Position numbers and translations under genes: made by a program. From the NCBI RefSeq assembly GCF_019704135.1, contig NZ_AP024355.1, positions 2,164,001 to 2,228,000 of the forward strand: 64,000 bases of DNA. Direction: 5' to 3'. The notes under the pieces are model-generated. The model was not told where the DNA came from and did not search any database. It saw nothing but the letters and a program-made list of their open reading frames with translations. The stretch comes from Desulfuromonas versatilis. Lineage in GTDB: Bacteria; Desulfobacterota; Desulfuromonadia; Desulfuromonadales; NIT-T3. Positions within the stretch are counted from its first letter, which is position 1. Each line of letters opens with the position of its first letter. Below, in pieces: positions 48,518-56,391 of the stretch.

Positions 48518-48727
48518 TCACTCTTCGTCGGGAATCTTAAAGACCTCGAGCACCCCGGGCAGGGCGCGCATCGCGCCGATGTCGAGGTTTCTGGTTTCGC
48601 CGATGACTCCGAGGATGATGCGGTTGGCGCCGGTCGACTGGTGAAAGTCGAAGTCCCGGTCGATCAGGTACTGCTTCACCTTCTGCAGGTCGTCGTCGCT
48701 GGCCTGTTTCTTCATTACCACGAGCAT
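48518..48727 (-). CDS. Stand-alone ferredoxin-like regulatory domain of DAHP synthase
   Basis: A 69-residue protein, MLVVMKKQASDDDLQKVKQY...RIILGVIGETRNLDIGAMRALPGVLEVFKI, that matches the N-terminal FDL domain of type I-beta DAHP synthases (aromatic amino acid pathway), where it mediates feedback control. Here it ends with a stop and no catalytic barrel follows. It starts 4 bases after the chorismate mutase gene, so the two belong together and may regulate a DAHP synthase encoded elsewhere. Confidence 0.72.
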   Translation of the reverse strand: MLVVMKKQASDDDLQKVKQYLIDRDFDFHQSTGANRIILGVIGETRNLDIGAMRALPGVLEVFKIPDEE

Positions 48728-48731
48728 GGGT

Positions 48732-49004
48732 TCAGATTCCTTTCGTCCGGATGCGTTCGAGGCGTCGCGATTCGTCGATCACCCGCTCGAACAGGCGGAC
48801 GATGGCGCTGTCTTCCAGGGGGCCGGGGTTGGCGGAGCGCATTTTATCGAATATCCGTTTTTCCCGCCCGGGATCGTAAACCGGAATCCCGAGTTCCTTC
48901 TTGATCTCGCCGATCTGCAGGGCCAGGGAGGCCCGCTGGTTGAAGATTCTGAGCAGCTCTTCGTCCAGACGGTCGATTTCCTCGCGGATCTGGTTGATAT
49001 CCAA
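48732..49004 (-). CDS. Chorismate mutase (AroQ class)
   Basis: A 90-residue all-helical AroQ-type chorismate mutase that makes prephenate. The pattern is INQIREEIDRLDEELLRIFNQRASLALQIGEIKKELGIPVYDPGREKRIFDKM, with the conserved Arg and Lys of the active site, and a last helix IVRLFERVIDESRRLE. It lies 11 bases after nadB and 4 before the FDL domain gene. Confidence 0.9.
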   Translation of the reverse strand: MDINQIREEIDRLDEELLRIFNQRASLALQIGEIKKELGIPVYDPGREKRIFDKMRSANPGPLEDSAIVRLFERVIDESRRLERIRTKGI

Positions 49005-49015
49005 CTGGGATCTCC

Positions 49016-50614
49016 TTAAAAATTTTTCCGGATGATGGTATCGCGTTTCCAGTGAACGTCATCCGTGTCGGGGTGGTCGATGGTGTAGTGCAGCCCGCGG
49101 CTTTCCTTGCGCTCCAGGGCGCAGCGCACGATCAGTTCGGCCACCGTGGTGATGTTGCGCAGCTCGATCAGGTCCGAGGTGATGTAGAAATCCCAGTAAT
49201 AGTCGGTGATTTCATCCTGGATCATCTGAATGCGGCGCAGCGCCCGCACCAGGCGCTTGCTGGAGCGCACGATGCCGACGTAGTTCCACATGCAGCGGCG
49301 GATCTCGTCCCAGTTGTGGGCGACCACCACCTCCTCGTCGCTGTTGGTGGCGTTGCCGGCATCCCAGGCGGCAATGGGCGGGAAGGGGGTGGGCTTCTCC
49401 TTGATCCGCTCCAGGGACTGGCGGGCCGCCCGGTTGCCGTACACCACCCCTTCGAGCAGGCTGTTGCTGGCCAGGCGGTTGGCGCCGTGCAGCCCGGTAA
49501 AGGAGGCCTCGCCGATGGCGAAGAGGTTGCGGATGTCCGACTCGCCCCAGTTGTCGACCTTGACCCCCCCGCACAGGTAATGGGCGGCGGGTACCACCGG
49601 GATCGGCTCTTTGGTCATGTCGATGCCGTAGGAGAGGCAGGTTTCGTAGATATTGGGGAAACGGCTGGTGATGTAGTCCGCGCCGCGATGGGTGATATCG
49701 AGAAAGACGCAGTCGTCGCCGTGGACCTTCATCTCGTTGTCGATCGCCCGGGCGACGATGTCCCGGGGCGCCAGGTCCTTCAATTGATGGTACTGCTCCA
49801 TGAAGGCGCTGCCGTCGCGGCGCCTGAGGATCGCCCCCTCGCCCCGCACCGCTTCGGAGATCAGAAACGATTTGGCGTGGGGATGATACAGGGTGGTGGG
49901 GTGAAACTGCATGAACTCCATGTTGGCGATGGTGGCCCCGGCCCGGTAGGCCATGGCGACGCCGTCGCCGGTGGCGACATCGGGGTTGCAGGTGTAGAGG
50001 TAGACCTTGCCGGCCCCGCCGGTAGCCAACACCGTGATGCGCGCCCCGAAGGTGACGACCTCCTTGTTGCGGATGTCCAGCACATAGGCCCCCAGGCAGC
50101 GGTTGGGCGACTGGCGGCGATGGGTCACCTTGGCCTCGGTGATCAGGTCGATGGCGTTATGGTGCTCGTAGATGGTGATATTGGGATGGTTGGACGCCGC
50201 CTCGACCAGGGCTCTCTCGATTTCCCGCCCGGTGACATCCTTGGCATGCAGAATGCGCCGCTGGGAATGGCCCCCCTCCCGGGTGAGGTCATAGGTGTTG
50301 TCGTCATTCTTGGTGAATTTGACGCCCCAGTCGATCAGATCCTGAATCGCCTCGGGCCCGGCTTCTACCACCATCTGCACCACGTCCTGGTGGGAGAGGA
50401 AGGCGCCGGCCACCATGGTGTCCTGGATGTGCGCTTCGAAGCTGTCGGTTTCGGACAGAACCGAGGCGATCCCCCCCTGGGCCAGGTTCGTCGCAGTTTC
50501 GGATACTTCGCGCTTGGTGACCACCGCCACACTGCCGTGACCGGCCACCTTCAACGCATAAGAAAGTCCGGCGATACCGCTGCCGATGACCAGAAAATCC
50601 GCCGTAATCTTCAT
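49016..50614 (-). CDS. nadB: L-aspartate oxidase
   Basis: A 532-residue FAD enzyme that oxidises aspartate to iminoaspartate for NAD synthesis. The FAD motif is VIGSGIAGLSYALKVAG; succinate dehydrogenase-like regions are ATNLAQGGIASVL, MQFHPTTLYHP, GAILRRRDGSAF, PAAHYLCGGVKVD and GLHGANRLASNSLLEG. In anaerobes fumarate can be the electron acceptor. ATG 50614 gives the family start (MKITADFLVIG); the ORF extends further but the extra part is not conserved-looking. Chorismate mutase follows. Confidence 0.95.
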   Translation of the reverse strand: MKITADFLVIGSGIAGLSYALKVAGHGSVAVVTKREVSETATNLAQGGIASVLSETDSFEAHIQDTMVAGAFLSHQDVVQMVVEAGPEAIQDLIDWGVKFTKNDDNTYDLTREGGHSQRRILHAKDVTGREIERALVEAASNHPNITIYEHHNAIDLITEAKVTHRRQSPNRCLGAYVLDIRNKEVVTFGARITVLATGGAGKVYLYTCNPDVATGDGVAMAYRAGATIANMEFMQFHPTTLYHPHAKSFLISEAVRGEGAILRRRDGSAFMEQYHQLKDLAPRDIVARAIDNEMKVHGDDCVFLDITHRGADYITSRFPNIYETCLSYGIDMTKEPIPVVPAAHYLCGGVKVDNWGESDIRNLFAIGEASFTGLHGANRLASNSLLEGVVYGNRAARQSLERIKEKPTPFPPIAAWDAGNATNSDEEVVVAHNWDEIRRCMWNYVGIVRSSKRLVRALRRIQMIQDEITDYYWDFYITSDLIELRNITTVAELIVRCALERKESRGLHYTIDHPDTDDVHWKRDTIIRKNF

Positions 50615-50836
50615 CTTCCGGGCCTCAGGGTTGGAGCGGACCGGACCTGTTCCGGGAGAAACCGTTGGCGTTTCGCGCCGGTGGGCAAAATTGGTCCATA
50701 GTCTGCATGAAATTTGGATGAGCGAGTCATTATCGGCGGGCGGCAAGTGGATGTCAAGGCTTTTGCCCGCCTAAATAGGTTGAAATACAACACCTTTTGG
50801 GTTATATTGCTCAACTGGATGCCAACGGAACGAGTC

Positions 50837-51448
50837 ATGACCGAATGCCGTAAACACCACCTGCCGAGACTTTTTTCGCCGCTTTTCTTGGCGGCGCTCC
50901 TGGTTCTGCCGGCCCTTGGGCACGCTGATATCTACAAGTACGTCGACGAAAAGGGCGTCGTCCACTTCACCAACATCCCTACCGGAACCCAGTACGCCTT
51001 TTACATGAAGGAGTCGGTGGTCAGCGAGGCTCCCACCAGCAATAACGGGTCGCTCTCCGACCTGATCAGTCATTACGCCGACATGTTCGGCCTGGAGGCG
51101 GCACTGGTGCAGGCCGTCATCAAGGTCGAGAGCAATTATAACCCCAATGTGGTTTCCACCAAAGGGGCCCAGGGGCTGATGCAGCTGATCCCGGAAACCG
51201 CCCAGGACATGCAGGTGCGCAACCCCTTTAATCCCGAGGAAAACATCCGCGGCGGCAGCCGCTACCTGCGGCTGATGCTGGATCAGTTCAACGGCAATCT
51301 CGACCTGGCCCTGGCCGCCTACAATGCCGGGCCCGGCTCGGTCCAACGCTACGGCGGCATCCCCCCCTTCGACGAAACCCGCAACTACATCCAGCGGGTA
51401 AAGAAGCACCTCGACCGCTACCGGCAGGGCAAGGACCCGATCCTATGA
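50837..51448 (+). CDS. Lytic transglycosylase with DUF4124 domain
   Basis: A 203-residue exported protein. After a signal peptide (FSPLFLAALLVLPALGHA) comes a DUF4124 segment (DIYKYVDEKGVVHFTNIP) and then an SLT domain with the catalytic Glu in AVIKVESNYNPNVVSTKGAQGLMQLIPETA and the motif LAAYNAGPGSV. It should cut murein in the periplasm. ATG 50837 is chosen for its place before the signal peptide; ATG 50819 is possible. Its stop overlaps pgsA. Confidence 0.9.
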   Translation: MTECRKHHLPRLFSPLFLAALLVLPALGHADIYKYVDEKGVVHFTNIPTGTQYAFYMKESVVSEAPTSNNGSLSDLISHYADMFGLEAALVQAVIKVESNYNPNVVSTKGAQGLMQLIPETAQDMQVRNPFNPEENIRGGSRYLRLMLDQFNGNLDLALAAYNAGPGSVQRYGGIPPFDETRNYIQRVKKHLDRYRQGKDPIL

Positions 51449-52032
51449 ACCTGCGCTCCGGGCGCCTGAATCTACCCAACATGCTGACCCTGGGGCGGGT
51501 CGCGGCGATCCCCGTGCTGGTCATCCTCATGCTCTTCGATAGCCGCGAGGCCGGCTTCTGGGCGGCCGTGGTGTTCGGGCTGGCCTCGCTCACCGACTGG
51601 CTCGACGGCTACCTGGCGCGCAAGTGGGAAATCGTCACCGTTCTCGGCAAATTCCTCGACCCCCTGGCCGACAAGCTGCTGGTCATGGCGGCGCTGATCA
51701 TGCTGATCCCCATGGGCCGGGTGCCTGCCTGGGCGGTCTTTCTCATCCTGGCCCGGGAAATCACCATCACCGGGCTGCGCTCCATCGCCTCCAGCGAGGG
51801 GATCGTCATTGCCGCCAGCGACCTGGGCAAGTTCAAAACCATCTTCCAGATGACCGCCATCCCCGGTTTGCTGCTGCATTACGACTATTACTGGCTGTTC
51901 GGTCTGCGCTGGGAACTCTTCCATGTCAACATGCACAATTTCGGGATTTTCTTCTTCTGGGTCGCCTTCGTCATGACCATGTGGTCGGGAGGGGACTATC
52001 TGGTTAAATTCTTTAGGGTTATCTCCCGCTAG
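51445..52032 (+). CDS. pgsA: CDP-diacylglycerol-glycerol-3-phosphate 3-phosphatidyltransferase
   Basis: A 195-residue integral membrane enzyme of phosphatidylglycerol synthesis. The CDP-alcohol phosphotransferase signature D(x)2DG(x)2AR(x)8G(x)3D(x)3D is readable as LTDWLDGYLARKWEIVTVLGKFLDPLADK. Several TM segments follow. The start ATG 51445 overlaps the stop of the transglycosylase (ATGA), so the two are coupled. The sequence after it leads to tRNA-Gly. Confidence 0.94.
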   Translation: MNLRSGRLNLPNMLTLGRVAAIPVLVILMLFDSREAGFWAAVVFGLASLTDWLDGYLARKWEIVTVLGKFLDPLADKLLVMAALIMLIPMGRVPAWAVFLILAREITITGLRSIASSEGIVIAASDLGKFKTIFQMTAIPGLLLHYDYYWLFGLRWELFHVNMHNFGIFFFWVAFVMTMWSGGDYLVKFFRVISR

Positions 52033-52070
52033 CCGGCCCGGCGGGCAAAAGAAATTTTTCGAAAAACCTG

Positions 52071-52099
52071 TTGACTTGGCCAAGGTCATTTGTTATTAA
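52071..52099 (+). promoter_or_regulatory. Predicted sigma70 promoter of tRNA-Gly
   Basis: TTGACT (52071-52076), a 17-base spacer, TATTAA (52094-52099), 30 bases before the tRNA. Confidence 0.75.
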
Positions 52100-52129
52100 T
52101 AGCTCCGCTCGTCAGGGCGCCCCAAAAAT

Positions 52130-52204
<75 letters not shown>

Positions 52205-52212
52205 AGACAACT

Positions 52213-52243
52213 AAGCGGAATCCTTATGGATTCCGCTTTTTTT
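52213..52243 (+). terminator. Intrinsic terminator of tRNA-Gly
   Basis: AAGCGGAATCC (52213-52223) pairs perfectly with GGATTCCGCTT (52228-52238) around TTAT and continues in a T run. The 3' half is also the start of the direct repeat described at 52228. Confidence 0.92.
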
Positions 52244-52280
52244 CTGCCTGGCTTTCACAAGGACTTTCACAAGGTTTTGT
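52228..52280. repeat. Island boundary repeat, left copy
   Basis: A 53-base stretch that recurs at 63138-63189 with five substitutions and one gap. It covers the terminator 3' arm and the last codons of the integrase remnant. The two copies bound the 10.9-kb island. Confidence 0.85.
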
Positions 52281-52584
52281 GGCTCTCGGGACTTGCGTTC
52301 CTGCGGAGAAAATCCTCGCCGAAAAAAGCCAGTATCTTCTCGTAATCCTCCTCCAGTCCTTCGACGTAATCCCCGTACACCCCGTAGATCATCTTTTTCG
52401 ATCCGTGCCCCATCAGCCTGACCAACTTCAGCAGGTCGATGCCAATGGTCCTAGCCCAGGCGGCGAAGGAATGGCGAAGGCCGTAGGGTACCCGGTGGGG
52501 GAGGTGGCTCTCATCCAGGGCCGGATACCATACGTGGTTGAGGAAATTTGTAGCTCGAAAAATTGTTCCGCACGGGGTGGTCAC
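52267..52584 (-). pseudogene. Tyrosine recombinase (integrase), C-terminal remnant
   Basis: The last 105 codons of a phage-type integrase that reads towards the tRNA. Catalytic-domain features remain: GLRHSFAAWA (R and H of the second box), LLKLVRLMGHGSKK (LxxLMGH), and a tyrosine in YGVYGDYVEGLEED. The N-terminal arm-binding and core parts are absent, so it cannot work alone. An integrase end next to a tRNA gene is the usual mark of an integrated element. Confidence 0.82.
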
Positions 52585-52589
52585 AAGGT

Positions 52590-52721
52590 GCTCCCCGGGC
52601 GCCCGGGACGCTGGAACTCGCCGACAGGCATTTCTTCGAGACCCTGGTACGCATCCACCGCGCCGGCGAGGGAGCCCCCCATCATGGTGAGGCGACTGCC
52701 CCAGCGCCCCATCAACACTGA
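52590..52721 (+). pseudogene. DUF6448-like gene fragment
   Basis: Frame 52590 reads ELADRHFFETLVRIHRAGEGAPHHG and then ends at TGA 52719. This is close to the conserved C-terminal motif of the DUF6448 family as I remember it (a haem-protein-like, exported family). Only about 43 codons remain and no start is seen, so it is a remnant of island cargo. Confidence 0.55.
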
Positions 52722-53046
52722 GCCATTGGCTGACTGTACTCAGGTAAAACTATTGCAGGTCCTCTCGTCAGGGGGGCAGTTGTTTTTCTTTTTTTTAAGA
52801 TCGGGCAATCTAAATCTCCTGGGGGATGGCACTTATAACGAACGTTGGGGCTCTGGAAACAGCACCTGCGGCTACAGGCAAAGGGCTTGTCAAATCCTCC
52901 GGCCCAAACACGCTGGTTTTACCTTGCGAGAGAGGCCAATCGCCAATGGTACAATGACCTGAGCCGAAAAAATTTTACCCGTTCCGGGAACCTTTTGCCG
53001 CCCCGGGGCATCTAAGGGGTGAAGCCAAAGAAAAGGAGATTTCAAC
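52722..53046. other. Gene-free stretch before the ECF sigma gene
   Basis: A possible terminator, with a stem ending in GCAGTT followed by GTTTTTCTTTTTTT, lies at about 52750-52797. The rest holds no gene until the sigma factor promoter at 52987. Confidence 0.5.
52987..53014 (+). promoter_or_regulatory. Candidate ECF-type autoregulatory promoter
   Basis: GGAACC (52987-52992) followed after 15 bases by GCATCTA (53008-53014). GGAAC at -35 is the classic ECF sigma signature, and it lies 55 bases before the ECF sigma gene itself. Confidence 0.5.
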
Positions 53047-53748
53047 ATGGATGAGCCAGGCGCAATCCGTGCAACCCCAGATACAGCCTCAGACCTGGAT
53101 GTGGTGGCCCGCATCAGGCAGGGTGACGGCGCCAGCTTCGAATTGATCATGCGCCGCTACAACCGACGTCTCTACCGCATCGCTCGGGGCATCCTGCGCA
53201 ACGAGGCCGAGGCTGAAGACGCAGTTCAGGAGGCCTATGTCAGAGCCTACCAGAAGCTAGACCGTTTCGAAGGAAAGGGGCCGCTTTCCGCCTGGCTGGC
53301 CAGAATCACCGTCAATGAGGCGCTGGGTCGTCTGCGAGCAGCGGCCGTCGTTAACAACAGTATTTCTTTGGACGACCCGGAACGAGGAGAGGGGGCGAAT
53401 TATATGGCTGAACTGACCTTTCCAGGACCCAGCCCGGAACAGGATGCGGCACGGGGCGAATTTCGGCGGATGCTCGAGGTGGCCATTGATGCCCTTCCCG
53501 ACGTCTACAGGCTAGTCTTCGTCCTGCGAGGCCTGGAAGAGCTGTCGGTGGCTGAGACCGCCGATTGCCTGGAGTTGGAGCAGGCGACGGTCAAGACCCG
53601 CTATCACCGGGCGCGCAAGATCCTGCAGGAGCACCTCGCCGGGTTGGTGCAGGCGACGGCCGGAGAGGCCTTCCCCTTCGCAGGGGAGCGTTGTGACCGG
53701 ATCGTCGCCGGGGTCCTGCGGCGACTTGGCATCCGCGGCCAGAGATAA
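53047..53748 (+). CDS. ECF-type RNA polymerase sigma factor
   Basis: A 233-residue sigma factor. Region 2 is seen as FELIMRRYNRRLYRIARGILRNEAEAEDAVQEAYVRAYQKLDRFEGKGPLSAWL; region 4 as LPDVYRLVFVLRGLEELSVAETADCLELEQATVKTRYHRARKIL. It has a longer C-terminal tail than a minimal ECF. No anti-sigma gene is next to it; the downstream TTHB210-like and cupredoxin genes are likely targets. AAAAGGAG precedes ATG 53047. Confidence 0.92.
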   Translation: MDEPGAIRATPDTASDLDVVARIRQGDGASFELIMRRYNRRLYRIARGILRNEAEAEDAVQEAYVRAYQKLDRFEGKGPLSAWLARITVNEALGRLRAAAVVNNSISLDDPERGEGANYMAELTFPGPSPEQDAARGEFRRMLEVAIDALPDVYRLVFVLRGLEELSVAETADCLELEQATVKTRYHRARKILQEHLAGLVQATAGEAFPFAGERCDRIVAGVLRRLGIRGQR

Positions 53749-53822
53749 AGAGCCACCCGGAACCTCTGCTGCTTCAGGCCCGCGGATAAATGTGAATACC
53801 TTCAGAGAAAGGGGAACTCGTC

Positions 53823-54224
53823 ATGAGACAGCTGCTAACAATTGTTGTCGCTCTGTTGGCCCTGGTTGCGGTCGCCTGTGCGGGCAGCATGAACGCCCCG
53901 CCGGACGCCCCGTACAAAAAAGTCAGCGACTTGGTGCCGCTGCCGGAATTTCTCCCGGGGATGGGCAGCCTCTACGTGCAGCCCGCCACCCTGCCAGTCG
54001 GCCCGTTTCTCGCTTACGACCGGGAGGGAATGCTGGTGTCGACCATCTACATGGTTCCCATGGAAGAGATGCAGCAGCACAAGAACTTCACCGGTCTGGC
54101 GGTGGGCAGCGACCAGGTCAAGAAGGTGGATCTGACCTATAACGCCGGCCACCCCGGCGTGGAAGCTCCCCATTACCATGTGACCATCTGGCACGTCGAC
54201 CCCGCCACGGCCAAGGTGAAATAG
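53823..54224 (+). CDS. TTHB210/DUF5602-like lipoprotein
   Basis: A 133-residue protein with a lipobox VAVACAGS near residue 20. The conserved part resembles Thermus TTHB210 (DUF5602): PATLPVGPFLAYDREGMLVSTIYMVP and HPGVEAPHYHVTIWHVDP, whose histidines could bind metal. TTHB210 is itself under a sigma-E/anti-sigma system in Thermus, which fits its place right behind an ECF sigma gene. ATG 53823 follows AGAAAGGGG. Confidence 0.75.
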   Translation: MRQLLTIVVALLALVAVACAGSMNAPPDAPYKKVSDLVPLPEFLPGMGSLYVQPATLPVGPFLAYDREGMLVSTIYMVPMEEMQQHKNFTGLAVGSDQVKKVDLTYNAGHPGVEAPHYHVTIWHVDPATAKVK

Positions 54225-54226
54225 CC

Positions 54227-54766
54227 ATGATCAGTCGACGCGCAGTCCTCCAGGCCGGCGGCCTCTGGCTCGCCGGCCTGGCGCTCGGCCGCATCGCTTG
54301 GAGCGCGGAAGAGCAGCAGGTGCTCGAGATCCACATGCGCAGCGATCCTGGCGGAGCCCATGTCGTTTTCGATCCCATCGGCCTGCTGGTCAGCCCGGGC
54401 CAGCGGGTGCGCTGGGTGAACGACGGACACAACGTGCACACCACCACCGCCTATCACCCGGACAACCTCCGGCATCCCCTGCGCATCCCCGCTGCCGCCG
54501 AGCCCTGGGATTCGGGTTATCTGATCAACCCCGGCGACAGCTTCGAGGTTCGCTTTACCGTCGAGGGGGTTTATGATTATTACTGCACGCCCCACGAAGC
54601 TGCCGGAATGGTCGGGCGGATCGTCGTCTTGGGGTCCGGGAAGAACGACTCAGCACTCCTTGAGCCCTACCCGGAAGATGCCGGGAACCCGGCGTGGAAA
54701 AAGGTCCCCCAGGCAGCCCTGGCGAACTTTCCCACGGTTGAATCCATCTTGAAAGGAGGCAATTAG
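54227..54766 (+). CDS. Tat-exported cupredoxin (plastocyanin/azurin-like)
   Basis: A 179-residue blue-copper protein. The N-terminus has a Tat-like signal (SRRAVLQAGGLWLAGLALG). Type 1 copper ligands are readable: His in DGHNVHTTTAY, and Cys, His and Met in YYCTPHEAAGM. It should carry electrons or bind copper in the periplasm. It begins 2 bases after the TTHB210-like gene, so both are in one operon with the ECF sigma factor. Confidence 0.88.
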   Translation: MISRRAVLQAGGLWLAGLALGRIAWSAEEQQVLEIHMRSDPGGAHVVFDPIGLLVSPGQRVRWVNDGHNVHTTTAYHPDNLRHPLRIPAAAEPWDSGYLINPGDSFEVRFTVEGVYDYYCTPHEAAGMVGRIVVLGSGKNDSALLEPYPEDAGNPAWKKVPQAALANFPTVESILKGGN

Positions 54767-54768
54767 CA

Positions 54769-55044
54769 ATGGGTGATACGGTCAGAAACGACCTGTCAGG
54801 AAAACGTTTCGAGATGGAGGTGGCTGGCTCCCTGGCCTTTCTCGACTATGAGTTGGAAGAAAGCGCCATCGCCCTGGTCCATACTGAGGTCCCGCCGGAA
54901 CTTGAGGGGATGGGACTTGGCAGTAAGCTTGTTAAAGCAGCATTGGATTATGCTGAAGCAGAGGGGCTGAAGGTCATCCCTCAATGTCCTTTTGTCGCCA
55001 AATATATCGAACGACATAAAGAGTACGGGTACTTGATTCAATAA
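54769..55044 (+). CDS. GNAT-fold acetyltransferase-like protein (YidJ type)
   Basis: A 91-residue protein of the short GCN5-related group (pfam14542 type): EMEVAGSLAFLDYELEESAIALVHTEVPPELEGMGLGSKLVKAALDYAEAEGLKVIPQCPFVAKYI. The acetyl-CoA loop GMGLGSKL is present. Targets of these small GNATs are unknown. It starts 2 bases after the cupredoxin gene and closes the ECF operon. Confidence 0.88.
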   Translation: MGDTVRNDLSGKRFEMEVAGSLAFLDYELEESAIALVHTEVPPELEGMGLGSKLVKAALDYAEAEGLKVIPQCPFVAKYIERHKEYGYLIQ

Positions 55045-55110
55045 TGGCCAGGACCGCGCCGGAAGATCGTATTTTTATCGGTCTTGAATACCCAATGAAA
55101 GGAGTATGCC

Positions 55111-55557
55111 GTGCCAGAGAGTTTTCCCCCGCAGTTCTACAGGCAGATTATCGATCAGGCACCTGATGCCGTGCTGTTTTCAGATCGGGAAGGGATAATC
55201 CGTCTGTGGAACCGCGGTTGCGAACTGGTTTTCGGTTACAGTGCAGCAGAAGCCCTGGGCCAGTCACTCGACCTGATTATCCCGGAGAGGTTGCGTGGTC
55301 GCCATTGGGAGGGGTATTGGCGGGTGATGGAAACTGGAGAAACCCGTTACGGAACGGACCTGCTTTCGGTTCCGGCGCTGCATCGGGATGGGCACCAGCT
55401 CTCTTGTGCTTTTTCCATCGTCATGCTCAAGGACGAACAAGGCATGCCGCTTGGCGTGGCCTCCATCATGCGTGATGTGACCGCTGCTTTTGACAAAGAG
55501 AAAGCCCTGAAGAAACGGATCGCCGAGCTGGAACTCGCCCAGGCCACTGGCGCGTGA
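55111..55557 (+). CDS. Single PAS-domain protein
   Basis: A 148-residue protein that is one PAS/PAC domain with a short C-terminal helix: FYRQIIDQAPDAVLFSDREGIIRLWNRGCELVFGYSAAEALGQ, then GVASIMRDVTAAFDKEKALKKRIAELE. It has no output domain, so it would act by binding another protein. GTG 55111 follows AAAGGAG. It stands between the ECF operon and a convergent HD-domain gene. Confidence 0.88.
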   Translation: MPESFPPQFYRQIIDQAPDAVLFSDREGIIRLWNRGCELVFGYSAAEALGQSLDLIIPERLRGRHWEGYWRVMETGETRYGTDLLSVPALHRDGHQLSCAFSIVMLKDEQGMPLGVASIMRDVTAAFDKEKALKKRIAELELAQATGA

Positions 55558-55583
55558 GCCCTGGAACTTTTCGCTAGCAAATA

Positions 55584-55621
55584 CATGCGGCGTCACGGTT
55601 TTTCGACCGTAACGCCGCATG
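55584..55621. terminator. Bidirectional hairpin between convergent genes
   Basis: CATGCGGCGTCACGGT (55584-55599) pairs with ACCGTAACGCCGCATG (55606-55621) with one C-A mismatch. It lies between the PAS gene and the HD gene; the T-tracts are weak. Confidence 0.65.
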
Positions 55622-55672
55622 CTTTCTGGAAGGCAAAGCAACAGCTCGAAACAAATGAAAAAGGAAAACCTT

Positions 55673-56287
55673 CTATTCCTGCGAGGCGACCGTGTCCTTG
55701 AGCATCCCCTGGTCACAGGCTTCCTCCAGACAGGACTCCACCACCGGCCATAACGACGGGGCGCCTGTCTTGATCGGCAACATCCGTTGGATGACCTGTT
55801 TTTTCTCAATGTTATGGATGCGCCAGGTGCCGCCACCGGTGTTGAAATTTTGCAGAAGCACTTGGAATCGATCCAGGGCGTTAGCGAAACGGGCCTCGGG
55901 TGTGTCTCCTTGCTCGAACTCATCCCAAATGGCCCGGAAATCTGCCGCTAAGTCTGAAGGCAGCAGGCCAAATACCTGATCTGCTGCAAGTCTTTCGCGC
56001 TCTTCCTTACCCTTGTTGCCTTCCACATCGTAGCAGAAGGTGTCGCCCGCCTCGATTTCGATTACATCGTGAACAAGCAGCATCTTCAAGACTCGCAACT
56101 GGTCTAATTCATGGGGAGCATATTCAGCCAGCACCATTGCCATGGTGGCGATGTGCCAGGAATGTTCAGCGCTGTTTTCCCGACGAGATTCATTCATCAG
56201 CAGGTTCTGTCGGATCACTTGTTTGAGGCGGTCCAAATGTTCAATAAAGCAAATTTGTTTCTTCATTCTATCCATATCAATGTTCAT
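55673..56287 (-). CDS. HD-domain phosphohydrolase (YfbR-like)
   Basis: A 204-residue HD-domain protein. Metal ligands are readable: His in NSAEHSWHIATMAMVLAEY, the HD pair in MLLVHDVIEIEAGDTFCYD, and an Asp in NALDRFQVLLQN. The closest pattern is the YfbR/HDDC2 group of 5'-nucleotidases. The start ATG 56287 is supported by the N-terminal pattern; the gene is followed on the same strand by the PAS-side hairpin. Confidence 0.88.
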   Translation of the reverse strand: MNIDMDRMKKQICFIEHLDRLKQVIRQNLLMNESRRENSAEHSWHIATMAMVLAEYAPHELDQLRVLKMLLVHDVIEIEAGDTFCYDVEGNKGKEERERLAADQVFGLLPSDLAADFRAIWDEFEQGDTPEARFANALDRFQVLLQNFNTGGGTWRIHNIEKKQVIQRMLPIKTGAPSLWPVVESCLEEACDQGMLKDTVASQE

Positions 56288-56391
56288 CTACCATATCTCC
56301 TGCAGGAAAGCGTCGCCCCCCAATTTTTCGGTTTTGTCCAATCCCGTGAGTGACTCATTCTTTCGCCGAAAGTTTAATTGTATTGATTTTT

